From: Streptomyces sp. TBY4
GTDB taxonomy: Bacteria; Actinomycetota; Actinomycetes; Streptomycetales; Streptomycetaceae
Direction: 5' to 3'
NCBI RefSeq assembly: GCF_024213195.1
Contig: NZ_JANAVF010000002.1
Coordinates: forward strand, 682,001-746,000
DNA: 64,000 bases
Below are positions 51,903 to 61,944 of the stretch, in pieces. Below the pieces are notes generated by a model, which saw only the letters and a program-made list of their open reading frames with translations, had not been told where the DNA came from and ran no database searches. Position numbers and translations under genes: made by a program. Numbering within the stretch: the stretch's first letter is position 1; each line of letters starts with the position of its first letter.

Positions 51903-53585
51903 ATGGGCAAGACCAGGCAGCGTGCCGACATCGTCTTCACCGGGGGACGGGTCTTCACCGGCACCTCACCCACCCCGGTCGACGCCTCCGTCGCCGTCGC
52001 GGACGGCCGGATCCTCGCCGTGGCCGACGCGGCCACCGTGCGCTCCCTCGCGGACGCCGACACCGAGATCGTCGACCTCGCCGGCGGACTGCTCGTCCCC
52101 GGATTCCAGGACGCACACGTCCACCCCGTGGTCGCCGGCGTCCAGATGCTCGGCTGCGACCTGAGCGAGGAGCGCACCATCGACGGCTACCTCGCGGTGG
52201 TCGCGGCCTTCGCCGCAGCCCACCCCGGCGCGGCCTGGATCCGCGGCGGTGGCTGGTCGATGGACGTCTTCCCCGGCGGCACGCCGACCCGCGCCATGCT
52301 GGACGCGGTGGTCCCGGATCGGCCCGTCCTGCTCACCAACCGGGACGGCCACGGCGCCTGGGTCAACACCAGGGCGCTCGCCGTCGCCGGCGTCGACCGC
52401 ACCACCCCCGACCCGGCCGACGGCCGGATCGAGCGGGAGGAGGACGGAACCCCCGCCGGCACCCTCCAGGAGGGGGCCGTGGAGCTGGTGGCCGACCACG
52501 TGCCCATCGCGAGCCCGGACGAGGCGCTCGCCGGCCTGCTCGCCGCGCAGCAGCACCTCTTCTCCCTCGGCGTCACCAGCTGGCAGGACGCCATGATCGG
52601 CGCCTTCCCGGGCAACCCCGACAACTACGGCGTCTACCTGCGCGCCGCCCGCGAGGGCTCCCTGCGCGCCCGCGTCGTCGGCGCCCTGTGGTGGGACCGC
52701 GAACGCGGCCTGGAACAGATACCGGACCTGGAGGAGCGCCGCCGCACCGGCCGGGCCGGCCGCTTCAACGCCACCAGCGTGAAGATGATGCAGGACGGCA
52801 TCGCCGAGAACTTCACCGCCGGCATGCTGGAGCCCTACCTCGACGGCTGCGGCTGCGCCACCGACAACTCCGGGCTCAGCTTCATCGATCCGGAGGTGCT
52901 CGCCGAGGCGGTGGCCCGGCTCGACCGCGCGGGCTTCCAGATCCACTTCCACGCCCTCGGCGACCGGGCCGTCCGCGAGGTGCTCGACGCCCTCGCCGGT
53001 GCCCGCGAGGCCAACGGGGCCAACGACAACCGCCACCACCTCGCCCACCTCCAGGTCGTCCACCCGGACGACATCGCCCGCTTCGCGAGCCTGGACGCGG
53101 CCGCCAACATCCAGGCCCTGTGGGCCGCCCACGAACCGCAGATGGACGAGCTCACGATCCCCTTCCTCGGACCGGAACGGGCCCGCCTCCAGTACCCGTT
53201 CGGCGACCTCCAGCGCGCCGGAGCCCGCCTGGTCGCGGGCAGCGACTGGTCGGTCAGCAGCCCCAACCCGCTCTGGGGCATCCACGTCGCCGTCAACCGC
53301 TCCGTACCCGACGAGGCACCGAACGCGACCGGGACCTTCGAACCGGCGCCGCCGTTCTTCCCCGAGCAGGCGCTCACCCTCTCCCAGGCGCTCACCGCCT
53401 ACACCGCCGGCAGCGCTTGGGCGAACCACCTCGACGAGGTCACCGGCACCGTCGAGGAGGGCAAGTACGCGGACCTCGTCGTCCTCGACCGGGACCCCTT
53501 CGCCCGCCCCCCGCTGGAGATCGCCGACACCCGCGTGCTGCGCACGTACATCGACGGCGAACTGGTCTTCGCCGCCACCGACTGA
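51903..53585 (+). CDS. YtcJ-like metal-dependent amidohydrolase
   Basis: The product is 560 residues of the Amidohydro_3 family. The metal-binding H-x-H is His72-x-His74 (DAHVHPVV). Further ligands are probable in IHFHALGDRAV and HLAHLQVV, and the Asp in VAGSDWSV. It is cytoplasmic, hydrolysing an amide, carbamate or ester whose identity cannot be read from sequence. The ATG at 51903 has AAGGA 8 bases upstream. It heads an operon with an oligopeptide-type ABC importer, which suggests import and hydrolysis of one substrate class under TetR control. Confidence 0.87.
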   Translation: MGKTRQRADIVFTGGRVFTGTSPTPVDASVAVADGRILAVADAATVRSLADADTEIVDLAGGLLVPGFQDAHVHPVVAGVQMLGCDLSEERTIDGYLAVVAAFAAAHPGAAWIRGGGWSMDVFPGGTPTRAMLDAVVPDRPVLLTNRDGHGAWVNTRALAVAGVDRTTPDPADGRIEREEDGTPAGTLQEGAVELVADHVPIASPDEALAGLLAAQQHLFSLGVTSWQDAMIGAFPGNPDNYGVYLRAAREGSLRARVVGALWWDRERGLEQIPDLEERRRTGRAGRFNATSVKMMQDGIAENFTAGMLEPYLDGCGCATDNSGLSFIDPEVLAEAVARLDRAGFQIHFHALGDRAVREVLDALAGAREANGANDNRHHLAHLQVVHPDDIARFASLDAAANIQALWAAHEPQMDELTIPFLGPERARLQYPFGDLQRAGARLVAGSDWSVSSPNPLWGIHVAVNRSVPDEAPNATGTFEPAPPFFPEQALTLSQALTAYTAGSAWANHLDEVTGTVEEGKYADLVVLDRDPFARPPLEIADTRVLRTYIDGELVFAATD

Positions 53586-53677
53586 GCGGTCCGCCCGCCC
53601 CCGTAGAGCCACCGGCCGGGCCGCCACCGGCCGAGCGTCATCCACCCCACCGAGCTCATCCCTCAGGGAGTCAGACG

Positions 53678-55363
53678 ATGTCACCCACCCGATCGGGATC
53701 CCCGCTGCACCGCCCCCGCCGCCGCGTCCACCGCATCCGCGACGCCGCCGCGGCCGCCCTCGCCGCGGCCGCCGTGCTCGTCACGAGCGCCTGCTCCGGC
53801 TCCGCACCCGACAAGGACGCGGACCGGGCCACCGCGTACGAGATCACGGACAGGACGCCCGCCGCCACCGGGAACGTGGACTCCTTCACCTGGTCCGTCT
53901 ACGCGGAGCCGACCACCATCGACTACGCCTACTCCTTCGACTTCCCGCCCAACCAGATCCTCTCCAACGTCTGCGAGAGCCTGCTGCGCTGGAACCCCGA
54001 CCTGACCACCTCCCCGGGGCTCGCGGCCTCGTACACCAACCCCACGCCCACCACCTGGGTCTACCAGATCCGCCCCGGCGTGCACTTCCACGACGGGACG
54101 GTGCTCACCGCCGACGACGTCGTCGCCTCCCTGAGCCGCAACCTCGACCCGGCGACCGCCAGCGTCTGGGCGAACCAGTACAAGAACGTGAAGTCCATAG
54201 ACAAGACCGGCCCGATGGAAGTCACCGTCACGCTGACGAAGCCGGACTCCACCTTCAACAAGTACCTGGCCGCCGGCCCCGGCACCGTGGAGTCCGCCGC
54301 CACCCTGGCCAAGTCCGGCAAGGACTACGGCAATCCGCAGACCGGCGTGAACTGCACCGGCCCCTTCTCCTTCGGGTCCTGGACCTCCGGCCAGTCCCTC
54401 ACCCTCAAGCGGTTCGACGGGTACTGGAACCAGGAGCTGAAGGCCAAGTCCGGCGAGGTGAAGTTCGTCTTCCTCGCCGATGCCACCACCCGGGTCAACG
54501 CCTTCCAGAGCGGGGAGGTCGACGGCGGCTGGATGGTGCCGCCGAACGCCTACGCCCAACTGGGCTCCACCCAGGCCGGAAAGCTCTACTTCGGCCGCAA
54601 CACCACCGTCGCCGACGAGGTGGTCGCCAACCTCAAGGGCCCCCTCGGCGACGCCAGGGTCCGCCAGGCCCTCCTGATGGCCATCGACCGCAAGGGCATC
54701 GTCAAGGCCGGCGCCGGCGGGGTCGGCGAGGTCTCCGACTCCCTCGTCACCGACAACCTGTGGGCCGACGCGCCCCCCGCGACCCGCGAAGCGCTCCTGA
54801 AGGACCTGCCGAAGTACCCGTACGACCCGGCCAAGGCCAAGGCGCTCGCCGCCGAGGCCGGAGTGAACGGCCAGAAGGTCGTGATCGCGACCAGCCCGCT
54901 GGACTCGCAGACCACCATCATCACCCAGGCCGTCGCCCAGGCCGCCACCGCCATCGGACTGAAGCCGCAGATCGACTCCCTCTCCGCGGAGAAGTACACG
55001 ACCCTCTTCACCGACCCCGCGGCCCGTGAGGGCATCGACCTCTTCCTCACCTTCTGGTACACCTCGATCACCGACCCCCTGGACATGTTCGCCTCGCTGG
55101 AGACCGGCGCCTTCAGCAACTACGGCAACTGGTCCGACCCCGCCTTCGACGCCGCCGTCCAGAAGGCCGTCGGAGCCTACGACCCCGCCGCGCACGCGGA
55201 CGCCAACGCCGAGGCGCAGCGGATCGCCTCGCGCGAACTGCCCTGGCTGCCCCTGTACACGCTGCCCGTCAGCGTCTTCATGGGCAAGAAGATCACCGGG
55301 GTCCAGCCCTCCATCGCCTACCTCTACTACCCGTGGGCGGCCGAGATCGGAGCCAACGGATGA
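53678..55363 (+). CDS. Opp/Dpp-type ABC substrate-binding lipoprotein
   Basis: The product is 561 residues. A lipoprotein signal peptide ends in a lipobox with Cys39 (VTSAC). The mature domain is SBP_bac_5: PTTIDYAYSFDFPPNQIL, GLAASYTNPTPTTWVYQIRPG, HFHDGTVLTADDVV. It captures peptides or similar solutes outside the membrane. The ATG at 53678 has GGGAG 7 bases upstream. The permease gene overlaps its stop by 4 bases. Confidence 0.93.
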   Translation: MSPTRSGSPLHRPRRRVHRIRDAAAAALAAAAVLVTSACSGSAPDKDADRATAYEITDRTPAATGNVDSFTWSVYAEPTTIDYAYSFDFPPNQILSNVCESLLRWNPDLTTSPGLAASYTNPTPTTWVYQIRPGVHFHDGTVLTADDVVASLSRNLDPATASVWANQYKNVKSIDKTGPMEVTVTLTKPDSTFNKYLAAGPGTVESAATLAKSGKDYGNPQTGVNCTGPFSFGSWTSGQSLTLKRFDGYWNQELKAKSGEVKFVFLADATTRVNAFQSGEVDGGWMVPPNAYAQLGSTQAGKLYFGRNTTVADEVVANLKGPLGDARVRQALLMAIDRKGIVKAGAGGVGEVSDSLVTDNLWADAPPATREALLKDLPKYPYDPAKAKALAAEAGVNGQKVVIATSPLDSQTTIITQAVAQAATAIGLKPQIDSLSAEKYTTLFTDPAAREGIDLFLTFWYTSITDPLDMFASLETGAFSNYGNWSDPAFDAAVQKAVGAYDPAAHADANAEAQRIASRELPWLPLYTLPVSVFMGKKITGVQPSIAYLYYPWAAEIGANG

Positions 55364-56385
55364 CGGCCGCGGCGACGGCCGCGAAGCCTGCGAACTCCGC
55401 GCCGGCCGGAAAGTCGACGAGGTCCGCGGCGGCCCGCGCCGGACGGGTCCTGCGCCGCCTGGCCGGCATGGCGGCGACCCTGCTCGCCACCTCCTTCCTC
55501 GTCTTCTCCTCCCTCTTCCTGGCCCCCGGGGACCCGGCGAGCTTCCTGATCAAGGGACGCAGCCCCAGCCCCGAGGACCTCGCCGCGCTGCGCAGCCAGT
55601 ACGGCTTCGACGAACCCTTCCTGGTCCGGTACTGGAACTGGCTCGAAGGCGTGCTGCACGGCGACTTCGGCCGCTCCTACCTCTTCCACCAGGACGTCTC
55701 CTCCGTCATCTGGTCGCGCCTGCCCTCCTCCATGCTGCTGATCGCCGTATCCGGCCTGATGATCGCCGTGTTCGGCATCGGCTCCGGCATCATCGGCGCC
55801 CTGCGCCGGGGTTCGCGCACCGACCGCTCCCTGATGCTGCTCGTCACGGTGGGCGCGGCCGCACCCGCCTTCGTCGCCGCCCTGCTGCTCCGGTCGGTGT
55901 TCGGGGTGCAACTCGGCTGGTTCCCCACCATCGGCAACGGCGAAGGCCTCATGGACCGGCTGCACCACGTGATCCTCCCGGCGGCTGCCCTGTCCGTCAC
56001 CTTCACCGCCCTCGTGACCCGGGTGACCCGCTCGGCCATGCTCGACGAGCTGGGCCGCGACCACGTGGAGGTCGCCCTGAGCCGCGGAGCGCCCCGGCGC
56101 ACCGTCATCCGGCGGCACGTGCTGCGCAACGCGCTCGGACCGATCGTCACCGTCTCCGCCCTCCTCGTCTCCGGCATGCTCGTCAGCACCGCCATCGTGG
56201 AGACCGCCTTCGGAATGTCCGGCGTGGGCTCCCTGCTCGTGCAGTCCGTCGACCAGCTCGACTTCCAGGTCGTCCAGGCCATCGTGCTGCTGGTGGTGGC
56301 CGCGTTCGTCGTCGTCAACGCCCTCGTCGACCTGATCCACCCACTGATCGATCCGCGCACGGCGGCCGCGGGGAGCGCCCGATGA
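55360..56385 (+). CDS. Opp/Dpp ABC permease (DppB-like)
   Basis: The product is 341 residues with six predicted membrane segments. The first is near 35-55, and the long extracytoplasmic loop GDPASFLIKGRSPSPEDL is typical of OppB/DppB. The EAA loop reads DHVEVALSRGAPRRTVIRRHVL. Start and stop overlap neighbours by ATGA, giving coupled synthesis of the transporter. Confidence 0.92.
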   Translation: MTAAATAAKPANSAPAGKSTRSAAARAGRVLRRLAGMAATLLATSFLVFSSLFLAPGDPASFLIKGRSPSPEDLAALRSQYGFDEPFLVRYWNWLEGVLHGDFGRSYLFHQDVSSVIWSRLPSSMLLIAVSGLMIAVFGIGSGIIGALRRGSRTDRSLMLLVTVGAAAPAFVAALLLRSVFGVQLGWFPTIGNGEGLMDRLHHVILPAAALSVTFTALVTRVTRSAMLDELGRDHVEVALSRGAPRRTVIRRHVLRNALGPIVTVSALLVSGMLVSTAIVETAFGMSGVGSLLVQSVDQLDFQVVQAIVLLVVAAFVVVNALVDLIHPLIDPRTAAAGSAR

Positions 56386-57272
56386 GCACCCTTCACGAAA
56401 CGGGCGCCACGCCCCGCACCTCCCGGATCCGGCGCGACCCCCTCGCCCGGCTGCGCCGCCTCGGCGGCGGCCCGCTCCAGCGGACCTGCCTGGCGCTCCT
56501 GGTCCTGTTCGTGCTCATCGCACTGCTCGGCCCCTGGATCGCCCCGTACGACCCCACCTTCGGACAGCTCGGCGACACCCTCCTGGGGCCGAGCGCCCAG
56601 CACTGGCTGGGCACCGACCAGGGCGGCCACGACACCCTCTCGGCGCTGCTGGCCGGCACCCGGACCAGCCTGGCCGGCCCGCTCGCCGTCGTCCTGTTCT
56701 CCACCGTCCTCGGCGTCGCCGTGGGCCTGTTCACCGCCTGGCGGGGCGGCTGGATCGACACCGCCGTCGGGCGGGTCCTCGACGTCCTGTTCGCCTTCCC
56801 CGCGCTGCTCCTCGCGATCCTCGCGGTGGCCCTGTTCGGCAAGGGGATGACGGCCCCGGTGATCGCCATGGCCCTCGCCTACATGCCGTACACCGCACGC
56901 CTCGTACGGGGCCTGGCCGTCCGGGAGAAGTTCCGGCCCTACGTCGCCGCCTACCAGGTGCAGGGACACTCGCCCCTGTACGTCACCGTCCGCAGGCTGC
57001 TGCCCAACATCGCCCCGACGCTGCTCGCCCAGTCGACGGTCAACTTCGGCTACGCCCTGCTCGACCTCGCCGCCCTCTCCTTCCTCGGGCTCGGCGTCCA
57101 GCCGCCCACCCCCGACTGGGGAGCCATGATCAACCAGGGGCAGGCGGCCGTCCTCCAGGGCCAGCCGCTCTCCGCGATCGCGCCGGCCGTGGCCGTCGTC
57201 CTGGTCGTGGTCGCCTTCAACGTCGTCGGGGAAGACCTCGGCGACCGGCTCGCGGGGAGGGACCCCCGATGA
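56382..57272 (+). CDS. Opp/Dpp ABC permease (DppC-like)
   Basis: The product is 296 residues with about six membrane segments. OppC/DppC marks are APYDPTFGQLGDTLLGPSAQHWLGTDQGGHD after the first segment, the EAA-like loop PYVAAYQVQGHSPLYVTVRRLLPN, and LSFLGLGVQPPTPDWGAM. It pairs with the DppB-like subunit to form the channel. ATGA overlaps occur at both ends. Confidence 0.93.
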   Translation: MSTLHETGATPRTSRIRRDPLARLRRLGGGPLQRTCLALLVLFVLIALLGPWIAPYDPTFGQLGDTLLGPSAQHWLGTDQGGHDTLSALLAGTRTSLAGPLAVVLFSTVLGVAVGLFTAWRGGWIDTAVGRVLDVLFAFPALLLAILAVALFGKGMTAPVIAMALAYMPYTARLVRGLAVREKFRPYVAAYQVQGHSPLYVTVRRLLPNIAPTLLAQSTVNFGYALLDLAALSFLGLGVQPPTPDWGAMINQGQAAVLQGQPLSAIAPAVAVVLVVVAFNVVGEDLGDRLAGRDPR

Positions 57273-58243
57273 CACTGCTCGCCTACGAAGCCCTGCGCGT
57301 CACCCTCCCCGGCACGGCCCGCCCGCTCCTCGACGGCATCAGCCTCACCGTCGCGGCGGGCGAGGTCGTGGCCCTGGTCGGCGAATCCGGCTCGGGCAAG
57401 TCCGTCACCGCCCGGGCCGCCCTCGGCCTGTTCCCGCAGGGCTCCGAGACCGGCGGCCGGGTCCGCGTGGACGGGACCGACCTGGTCGGCGCCGACCCCG
57501 CGAGCCTGCGCGAGGTCCGCACCAACAAGGCGGCGATGATCTACCAGGACCCCCGGGCCGCCATCAACCCGGTGCGCCGGGTCGGGGACTTCCTCACCGA
57601 ACCGCTGCGCCTGGTGCACGGCTGGTCCAAGGCCCGCGCGAACCTCAGGGCAGCCGAACTGCTCGACGCGGTCGGCCTGCCCGACCCCGTCCGCCACCTG
57701 GACCAGTTCCCGCACGAGCTCTCCGGCGGCATGCTCCAGCGCGTCGTGATCGCCGCGGCCCTCACCGCCGAACCGAGGCTCCTGCTCTGCGACGAGCCGA
57801 CCACCGCGCTCGACGTCAGCACGCAGGCCGAGATCCTGGCCGTCCTCGGCCGGCTCCAGCGCGAACGCGGCCTCGGACTCCTCCTCATCACCCACGACAT
57901 CGAGCTGGCCGCCTCCGTCAGCGACCGGATCTACGTCATGTACGCCGGCCGGATCGTGGAGACGGCGCCCGTGGCGGAACTCTTCGCCTCCCCGCGGCAC
58001 CCCTACACCGCGGGCCTGCTCGACTCCTCCCCGCCCCTCGAAGGCCCCCTCGCCCGCCTCACCCCCATCCCCGGCGCCCCGATGGGCCTGCTGGAGTCGG
58101 CCCCCGGCTGCTCCTTCGCACCCCGCTGCCGGTTCGCCGAACCGGGCCGCTGCGACCAGTCCCCGCCGGAGCTCCTGCGGCACGGCACGGCCGAGGTCGC
58201 CTGCCACCGCGCCGCCGAACTCTCGCCCGAGGAGGACCGTTGA
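57269..58243 (+). CDS. Opp/Dpp ABC ATPase (DppD-like)
   Basis: The product is 324 residues. Walker A is GESGSGKS (near residue 37), the signature is LSGGMLQR, and Walker B is LLLCDEPTTALD. The C-terminal oligopeptide/dipeptide extension includes a Cys-rich motif (APGCSFAPRCRFAEPGRCDQ), an iron-sulphur or metal-site feature of DppD/OppD proteins. The start overlaps the permease stop. Confidence 0.94.
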   Translation: MTLLAYEALRVTLPGTARPLLDGISLTVAAGEVVALVGESGSGKSVTARAALGLFPQGSETGGRVRVDGTDLVGADPASLREVRTNKAAMIYQDPRAAINPVRRVGDFLTEPLRLVHGWSKARANLRAAELLDAVGLPDPVRHLDQFPHELSGGMLQRVVIAAALTAEPRLLLCDEPTTALDVSTQAEILAVLGRLQRERGLGLLLITHDIELAASVSDRIYVMYAGRIVETAPVAELFASPRHPYTAGLLDSSPPLEGPLARLTPIPGAPMGLLESAPGCSFAPRCRFAEPGRCDQSPPELLRHGTAEVACHRAAELSPEEDR

Positions 58244-59085
58244 ACACCGCACCGAGCGGGGGCACCGCCCCCGAACTCCTCCGGGTGACCGGACTGCGCA
58301 AGACCTACCGGACCGGGGGGACGGAGGTCGTCGCCGTGGACGACCTCTCCTTCTCCGTGCGCGCCGGAGGGGCGCTCGGCATCGTGGGGGAGTCCGGCTC
58401 GGGCAAGACCACCACGGCCCGGATGCTGATCGGCCTGGAACGCCCCGACGCGGGGGAGATCCTGGTCCAGGGCCGGCCGCTGGCGACCTCCGTACGGGGG
58501 AGGCCGGCCCGGCTGGCCCGCGCCAAGGCGGTCCAGATCGTCTTCCAGGACCCCTACCTCTCCCTCGACGCGCGGATCACCATCGGGGAGACGGTCGACG
58601 GCGTGCTCAGACTGCACGGCATGTCCGACCGTGCGGCCCGGGCCGCACGGGTGCGGGAACTGCTGGCGCAGGTCGGCCTGGGCGACCGCGAGGCGGCCGC
58701 GCTGCCCCGCCGGCTCTCCGGCGGGCAGCGCCAGCGCGCCGCGATCGCCCGTGCGCTGGCCGTGGAACCGGCCGTCCTGGTGCTCGACGAGGCGGTGTCC
58801 GCCCTGGACGTGTCCGTGCAGGCGCAGGTGCTCAACCTGCTCTCCGACATCCGGCGCGACACCGGGATCGGCCTGGTCTTCGTCAGCCACGACCTGGCCG
58901 TCGTCCGCTACGTCTGCGACGAGGCGCTCGTCATGTACCGCGGCCGCACGATGGAACACCGCCCCGTCGACGAGCTCCTCACCGACCCCGAGCACCCCTA
59001 CACCCGGCTGCTGCTGGCCTCCGTACCCCGTCCGGGCTGGGACCCCGACTCGATCAGCCGGCGCCGCCGCGAGCTCGCCCCCTGA
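58240..59085 (+). CDS. Opp/Dpp ABC ATPase (DppF-like)
   Basis: The product is 281 residues. Walker A is GESGSGKTT (about 49-57), the signature is LSGGQRQR, and Walker B is VLVLDEAVSALD. The start is TTG at 58240, overlapping the upstream stop (TTGA) with GGAGG 4 bases before it. It is shorter than many DppF proteins and lacks the Cys-rich C-terminal extension. Downstream lies a terminator, making this the last gene of the TetR-controlled operon. Confidence 0.93.
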   Translation: MNTAPSGGTAPELLRVTGLRKTYRTGGTEVVAVDDLSFSVRAGGALGIVGESGSGKTTTARMLIGLERPDAGEILVQGRPLATSVRGRPARLARAKAVQIVFQDPYLSLDARITIGETVDGVLRLHGMSDRAARAARVRELLAQVGLGDREAAALPRRLSGGQRQRAAIARALAVEPAVLVLDEAVSALDVSVQAQVLNLLSDIRRDTGIGLVFVSHDLAVVRYVCDEALVMYRGRTMEHRPVDELLTDPEHPYTRLLLASVPRPGWDPDSISRRRRELAP

Positions 59086-59098
59086 GAGCGTTCCCGTC

Positions 59099-59130
59099 GC
59101 CGGGGCGGGTTCCCACGAGCCCGCCCCGGC
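59099..59130 (+). terminator. Terminator hairpin after the Opp/Dpp operon
   Basis: GCCGGGGCGGG (59099-59109) pairs perfectly with CCCGCCCCGGC (59120-59130) around a 10-base loop, 14 bp after the stop. The rest of the 223-bp gap (to 59308) should hold the promoter of the next operon; a lone TACGAT -10-like element is at 59247-59252. Confidence 0.75.
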
Positions 59131-59308
59131 CGCGGGGGTGACGGACCGGCACCTCCGGGCGACGGCCGGACGATCATGGCCGGGAACCGCCCTGGCGCCC
59201 CCGGAACGCATGGCGGAAGATCCCTCAGCGGGCGCCGCCCGTGGCTTACGATCACCGCGGACGGTCCGCCCGTGATCGCCGCTCGACCCGCACCCGTGGA
59301 GGTCAACC

Positions 59309-60157
59309 GTGTTCCGGACGGCCAGAGCAGACCGTACGCGCCCCAGCAGCCTTCGCATCCGTGCCGTCGCCGCGGCGACGGCCGCGGGGGCCCTCCTCGT
59401 CGCGGGATGCTCCTCGGGCGATGACGGCCCGGCCGAGGCGGCCGGGGGAGTGCCCGTCGTGGAGAAGGGCAAGCTGACCACCTGCACCCACCTGCCCTAC
59501 CCGCCGTTCCAGTTCGAGCAGGGCGGCAAGGTCGTCGGTTTCGACGTGGCCCTGGTCGATCTGGTGGCGGAGCGGCTCAAGGTCGAGCAGAAGATCCTCG
59601 ACACCCCCTTCGAGAACTTCAAGACCGGCGCCTTCCTGAACTCCGGCGAGTGCGACCTCGCGGCCGCCGGCATGACGATCACCGACGAGCGCAAGAAGAA
59701 CGTGGACTTCTCCGTCCCCTACTTCGACGCCACGCAGGCCCTGCTCGCCACCAAGAAGAGCGGCGTCACCTCGCTCGCCGACCTCAAGGCGAAGTCGAAG
59801 AAGCTGGGCGCGCAGGCCGAGACCACCGGCGAGAGCTACGCCAAGTCCCAGGGCTTCGACCCCGTGGCCTTCGAGAGCTCGGACGCGGTCCTCAACGGGC
59901 TGCGCACCGGCCAGGTGGACGCGATCGTCATCGACTACCCCGTGGTCCAGGGCTGGCTCAAGGACCCGAAGAACGCCGCCGAGTTCACCCTCGGACAGAA
60001 CATCGAGACCGGCGAGCAGTACGGCTTCTCGGTGAAGAAGGGCAACACCGCCCTCGTGGCCGCGATCGACAAGGCGATCACCGACGCCAAGGCCGACGGC
60101 ACCTACAAGAAGCTCTACGAGCAGTGGATCGGCCCGCTGCCCCAGACCACCCCGTGA
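59309..60157 (+). CDS. Polar amino-acid ABC substrate-binding lipoprotein
   Basis: The product is 282 residues. The lipobox Cys is Cys34 (LVAGCSSG). The mature protein is SBP_bac_3: LTTCTHLPYPPFQFEQGGKV near 56-75, VGFDVALVDLVAERL, and DFSVPYFDATQALL. It binds a polar amino acid such as glutamine, glutamate or cystine. The GTG at 59309 has GGAGG 6 bases upstream. First gene of a three-gene importer. Confidence 0.92.
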   Translation: MFRTARADRTRPSSLRIRAVAAATAAGALLVAGCSSGDDGPAEAAGGVPVVEKGKLTTCTHLPYPPFQFEQGGKVVGFDVALVDLVAERLKVEQKILDTPFENFKTGAFLNSGECDLAAAGMTITDERKKNVDFSVPYFDATQALLATKKSGVTSLADLKAKSKKLGAQAETTGESYAKSQGFDPVAFESSDAVLNGLRTGQVDAIVIDYPVVQGWLKDPKNAAEFTLGQNIETGEQYGFSVKKGNTALVAAIDKAITDAKADGTYKKLYEQWIGPLPQTTP

Positions 60158-60954
60158 CCTCCCGGCTGACCCGGCGCCAGCGCCGCCGGGTCTCGCAGGG
60201 ACTGCAGTACGCGCTCTTCGCCGCGGTGCTGGTCCTGATCGCCGTCTCCGCGGACTGGGGGAGGCTGCAGAACCAGTTCGCCCAGAAGGACCTGGCGCTG
60301 CGGCTCTTCCCGGACATCATCACCATCGCCCTGCGCAACACGGTGGTCTACACGACCTCCGGGTTCCTCCTCGGCCTGGTCCTCGGGCTGGTCATCGCCA
60401 TGATGCGGCTGTCCTCCGTGGCCCCGTACCGGTGGGTGGCGAGCGTCTACATCGAGCTGTTCCGGGGACTCCCGGCCCTGCTGATCTTCATCTTCGTGGG
60501 CGTGGCGGTGCCCCTGGCGTTCCCCGGCACGGAGATCCCCGGCGGTACGTACGGCAAGGTCGCGCTCGGCCTGGGCCTGGTGGCCGCCGCCTACATGGCG
60601 GAAACGATTCGGGCCGGCATCCAGGCGGTCCCCAAGGGGCAGATGGAAGCCGCCCGCTCGCTGGGCTTCTCGCACGCCCGCGCCATGGTCTCCATCGTCA
60701 TCCCGCAGGCCTTCCGCATCGTCATCCCGCCCCTCACCAACGAACTCGTCCTGCTCTTCAAGGACTCCTCGCTCGTGCTGTTCCTCGGCGTGACGCTGCA
60801 GGAGCGCGAACTGACCAAATTCGGCCGGGACCTCGCCAGCCAGACCGCCAACTCCACCCCGATCCTGGTCGCGGGCCTGTGCTACCTCCTGGTGACCGTG
60901 CCGCTGAGCTTCGTGGTGCGCCGCCTGGAAGCCCGCGCGGACAAGGCCGGGTGA
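60154..60954 (+). CDS. Polar amino-acid ABC permease
   Basis: The product is 266 residues from a GTG start overlapping the upstream stop (GTGA). It has about five or six membrane segments. The HisMQ-type features are [38 protein letters not shown] and the EAA loop [25 protein letters not shown]. It forms the channel, probably as a homodimer because only one permease gene is present. Confidence 0.93.
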   Translation: MTSRLTRRQRRRVSQGLQYALFAAVLVLIAVSADWGRLQNQFAQKDLALRLFPDIITIALRNTVVYTTSGFLLGLVLGLVIAMMRLSSVAPYRWVASVYIELFRGLPALLIFIFVGVAVPLAFPGTEIPGGTYGKVALGLGLVAAAYMAETIRAGIQAVPKGQMEAARSLGFSHARAMVSIVIPQAFRIVIPPLTNELVLLFKDSSLVLFLGVTLQERELTKFGRDLASQTANSTPILVAGLCYLLVTVPLSFVVRRLEARADKAG

Positions 60955-60961
60955 GGAAGAC

Positions 60962-61780
60962 ATGCCACAGGAGGCCCCAGCGGTGGACACGAAGGCCACG
61001 GACGGCCCGGAGATCGAGATCCGGGGACTGCACAAGTCCTTCGGCACCCACCACGTCCTGCGCGGCATCGACCTCGACATCGCCCGAGGCGAGGTGGTGT
61101 GCGTCATCGGGCCCTCCGGCTCGGGCAAATCGACGCTGCTGCGCTGTGTGAACCTGCTCGAAGAGCCCAGCGCGGGCAAGGTCTTCGTCGGCGGTACGGA
61201 GGTCACCGACCTCGACGTGGACATCGACGCCGTCCGCCGCCGCATCGGGATGGTCTTCCAGCAGTTCAACCTCTTCCCGCACGTCAGCGTCCGCGAGAAC
61301 CTCGTCCTGCCCCAGCGCCGCGTCCTGGGCAGGAGCAGGGCCGAGGCCGAGGCCGTGGCCCGGGAGAACCTCGCCCGCGTCGGCCTCTCCGAGAAGTCCG
61401 AGGCGTACCCCGCCCAGTTGTCCGGCGGTCAGCAGCAGCGGGTGGCGATCGCCAGGGCCCTGTCGATGGGCCCGGAGGTGATGCTCTTCGACGAGCCGAC
61501 CTCGGCCCTGGACCCCGAACTCGTCGGCGAGGTACTGGCGGTGATGCGGGTCCTGGCGGCGGAGGGCATGACGATGATGGTCGTCACCCACGAGATGAGC
61601 TTCGCCCGCGAGGTCGCGGACCGGGTCGTGTTCATGGACGGCGGGATGGTCGTCGAGCAGGGCCCGGCGGCCCAGGTGGTCGGGAACCCCCGGCAGGAGC
61701 GGACCAGGAGCTTCCTCACCCGGATCCTGGACCCGGCGGCCGCCGAGCCGCCTGGGGCCCCACCCGCGCCGTCGAGTTGA
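60962..61780 (+). CDS. Polar amino-acid ABC ATPase (GlnQ-like)
   Basis: The product is 272 residues. Walker A is GPSGSGKST (near 50), the Q-loop lies in [12 protein letters not shown], the signature is LSGGQQQR, and Walker B is [14 protein letters not shown]. GlnQ/HisP-type proteins energise amino-acid import. It starts 7 bp after the permease stop and closes the importer operon. A short Ala/Pro-rich tail ends the protein. Confidence 0.94.
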   Translation: MPQEAPAVDTKATDGPEIEIRGLHKSFGTHHVLRGIDLDIARGEVVCVIGPSGSGKSTLLRCVNLLEEPSAGKVFVGGTEVTDLDVDIDAVRRRIGMVFQQFNLFPHVSVRENLVLPQRRVLGRSRAEAEAVARENLARVGLSEKSEAYPAQLSGGQQQRVAIARALSMGPEVMLFDEPTSALDPELVGEVLAVMRVLAAEGMTMMVVTHEMSFAREVADRVVFMDGGMVVEQGPAAQVVGNPRQERTRSFLTRILDPAAAEPPGAPPAPSS

Positions 61781-61782
61781 TC

Positions 61783-61944
61783 ATGAGGCAGGATGGCACC
61801 CCGTTCGGATGCGCACACCTGCGCGAACGCGGCCTCATGCACGACGAACTGACAGGTGACAAGGTGACCACACCCCTCATCCGGCGGCCCGCAGGGTACG
61901 CCTCCGCCTCCCCGGCCCGGCGAGGGGCGGAGGGCGTCCGTTGA
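61783..61944 (+). CDS. Possible small ORF (53 aa) overlapping mscS start
   Basis: An ORF begins 2 bp after the ATPase stop and ends in the TTGA that contains the mscS TTG start (61941). The product is Arg/Gly-rich with no motif I recognise. No good ribosome-binding site precedes it. The exact TTGA overlap favours translation coupling, but it could be chance. Confidence 0.25.
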   Translation: MRQDGTPFGCAHLRERGLMHDELTGDKVTTPLIRRPAGYASASPARRGAEGVR

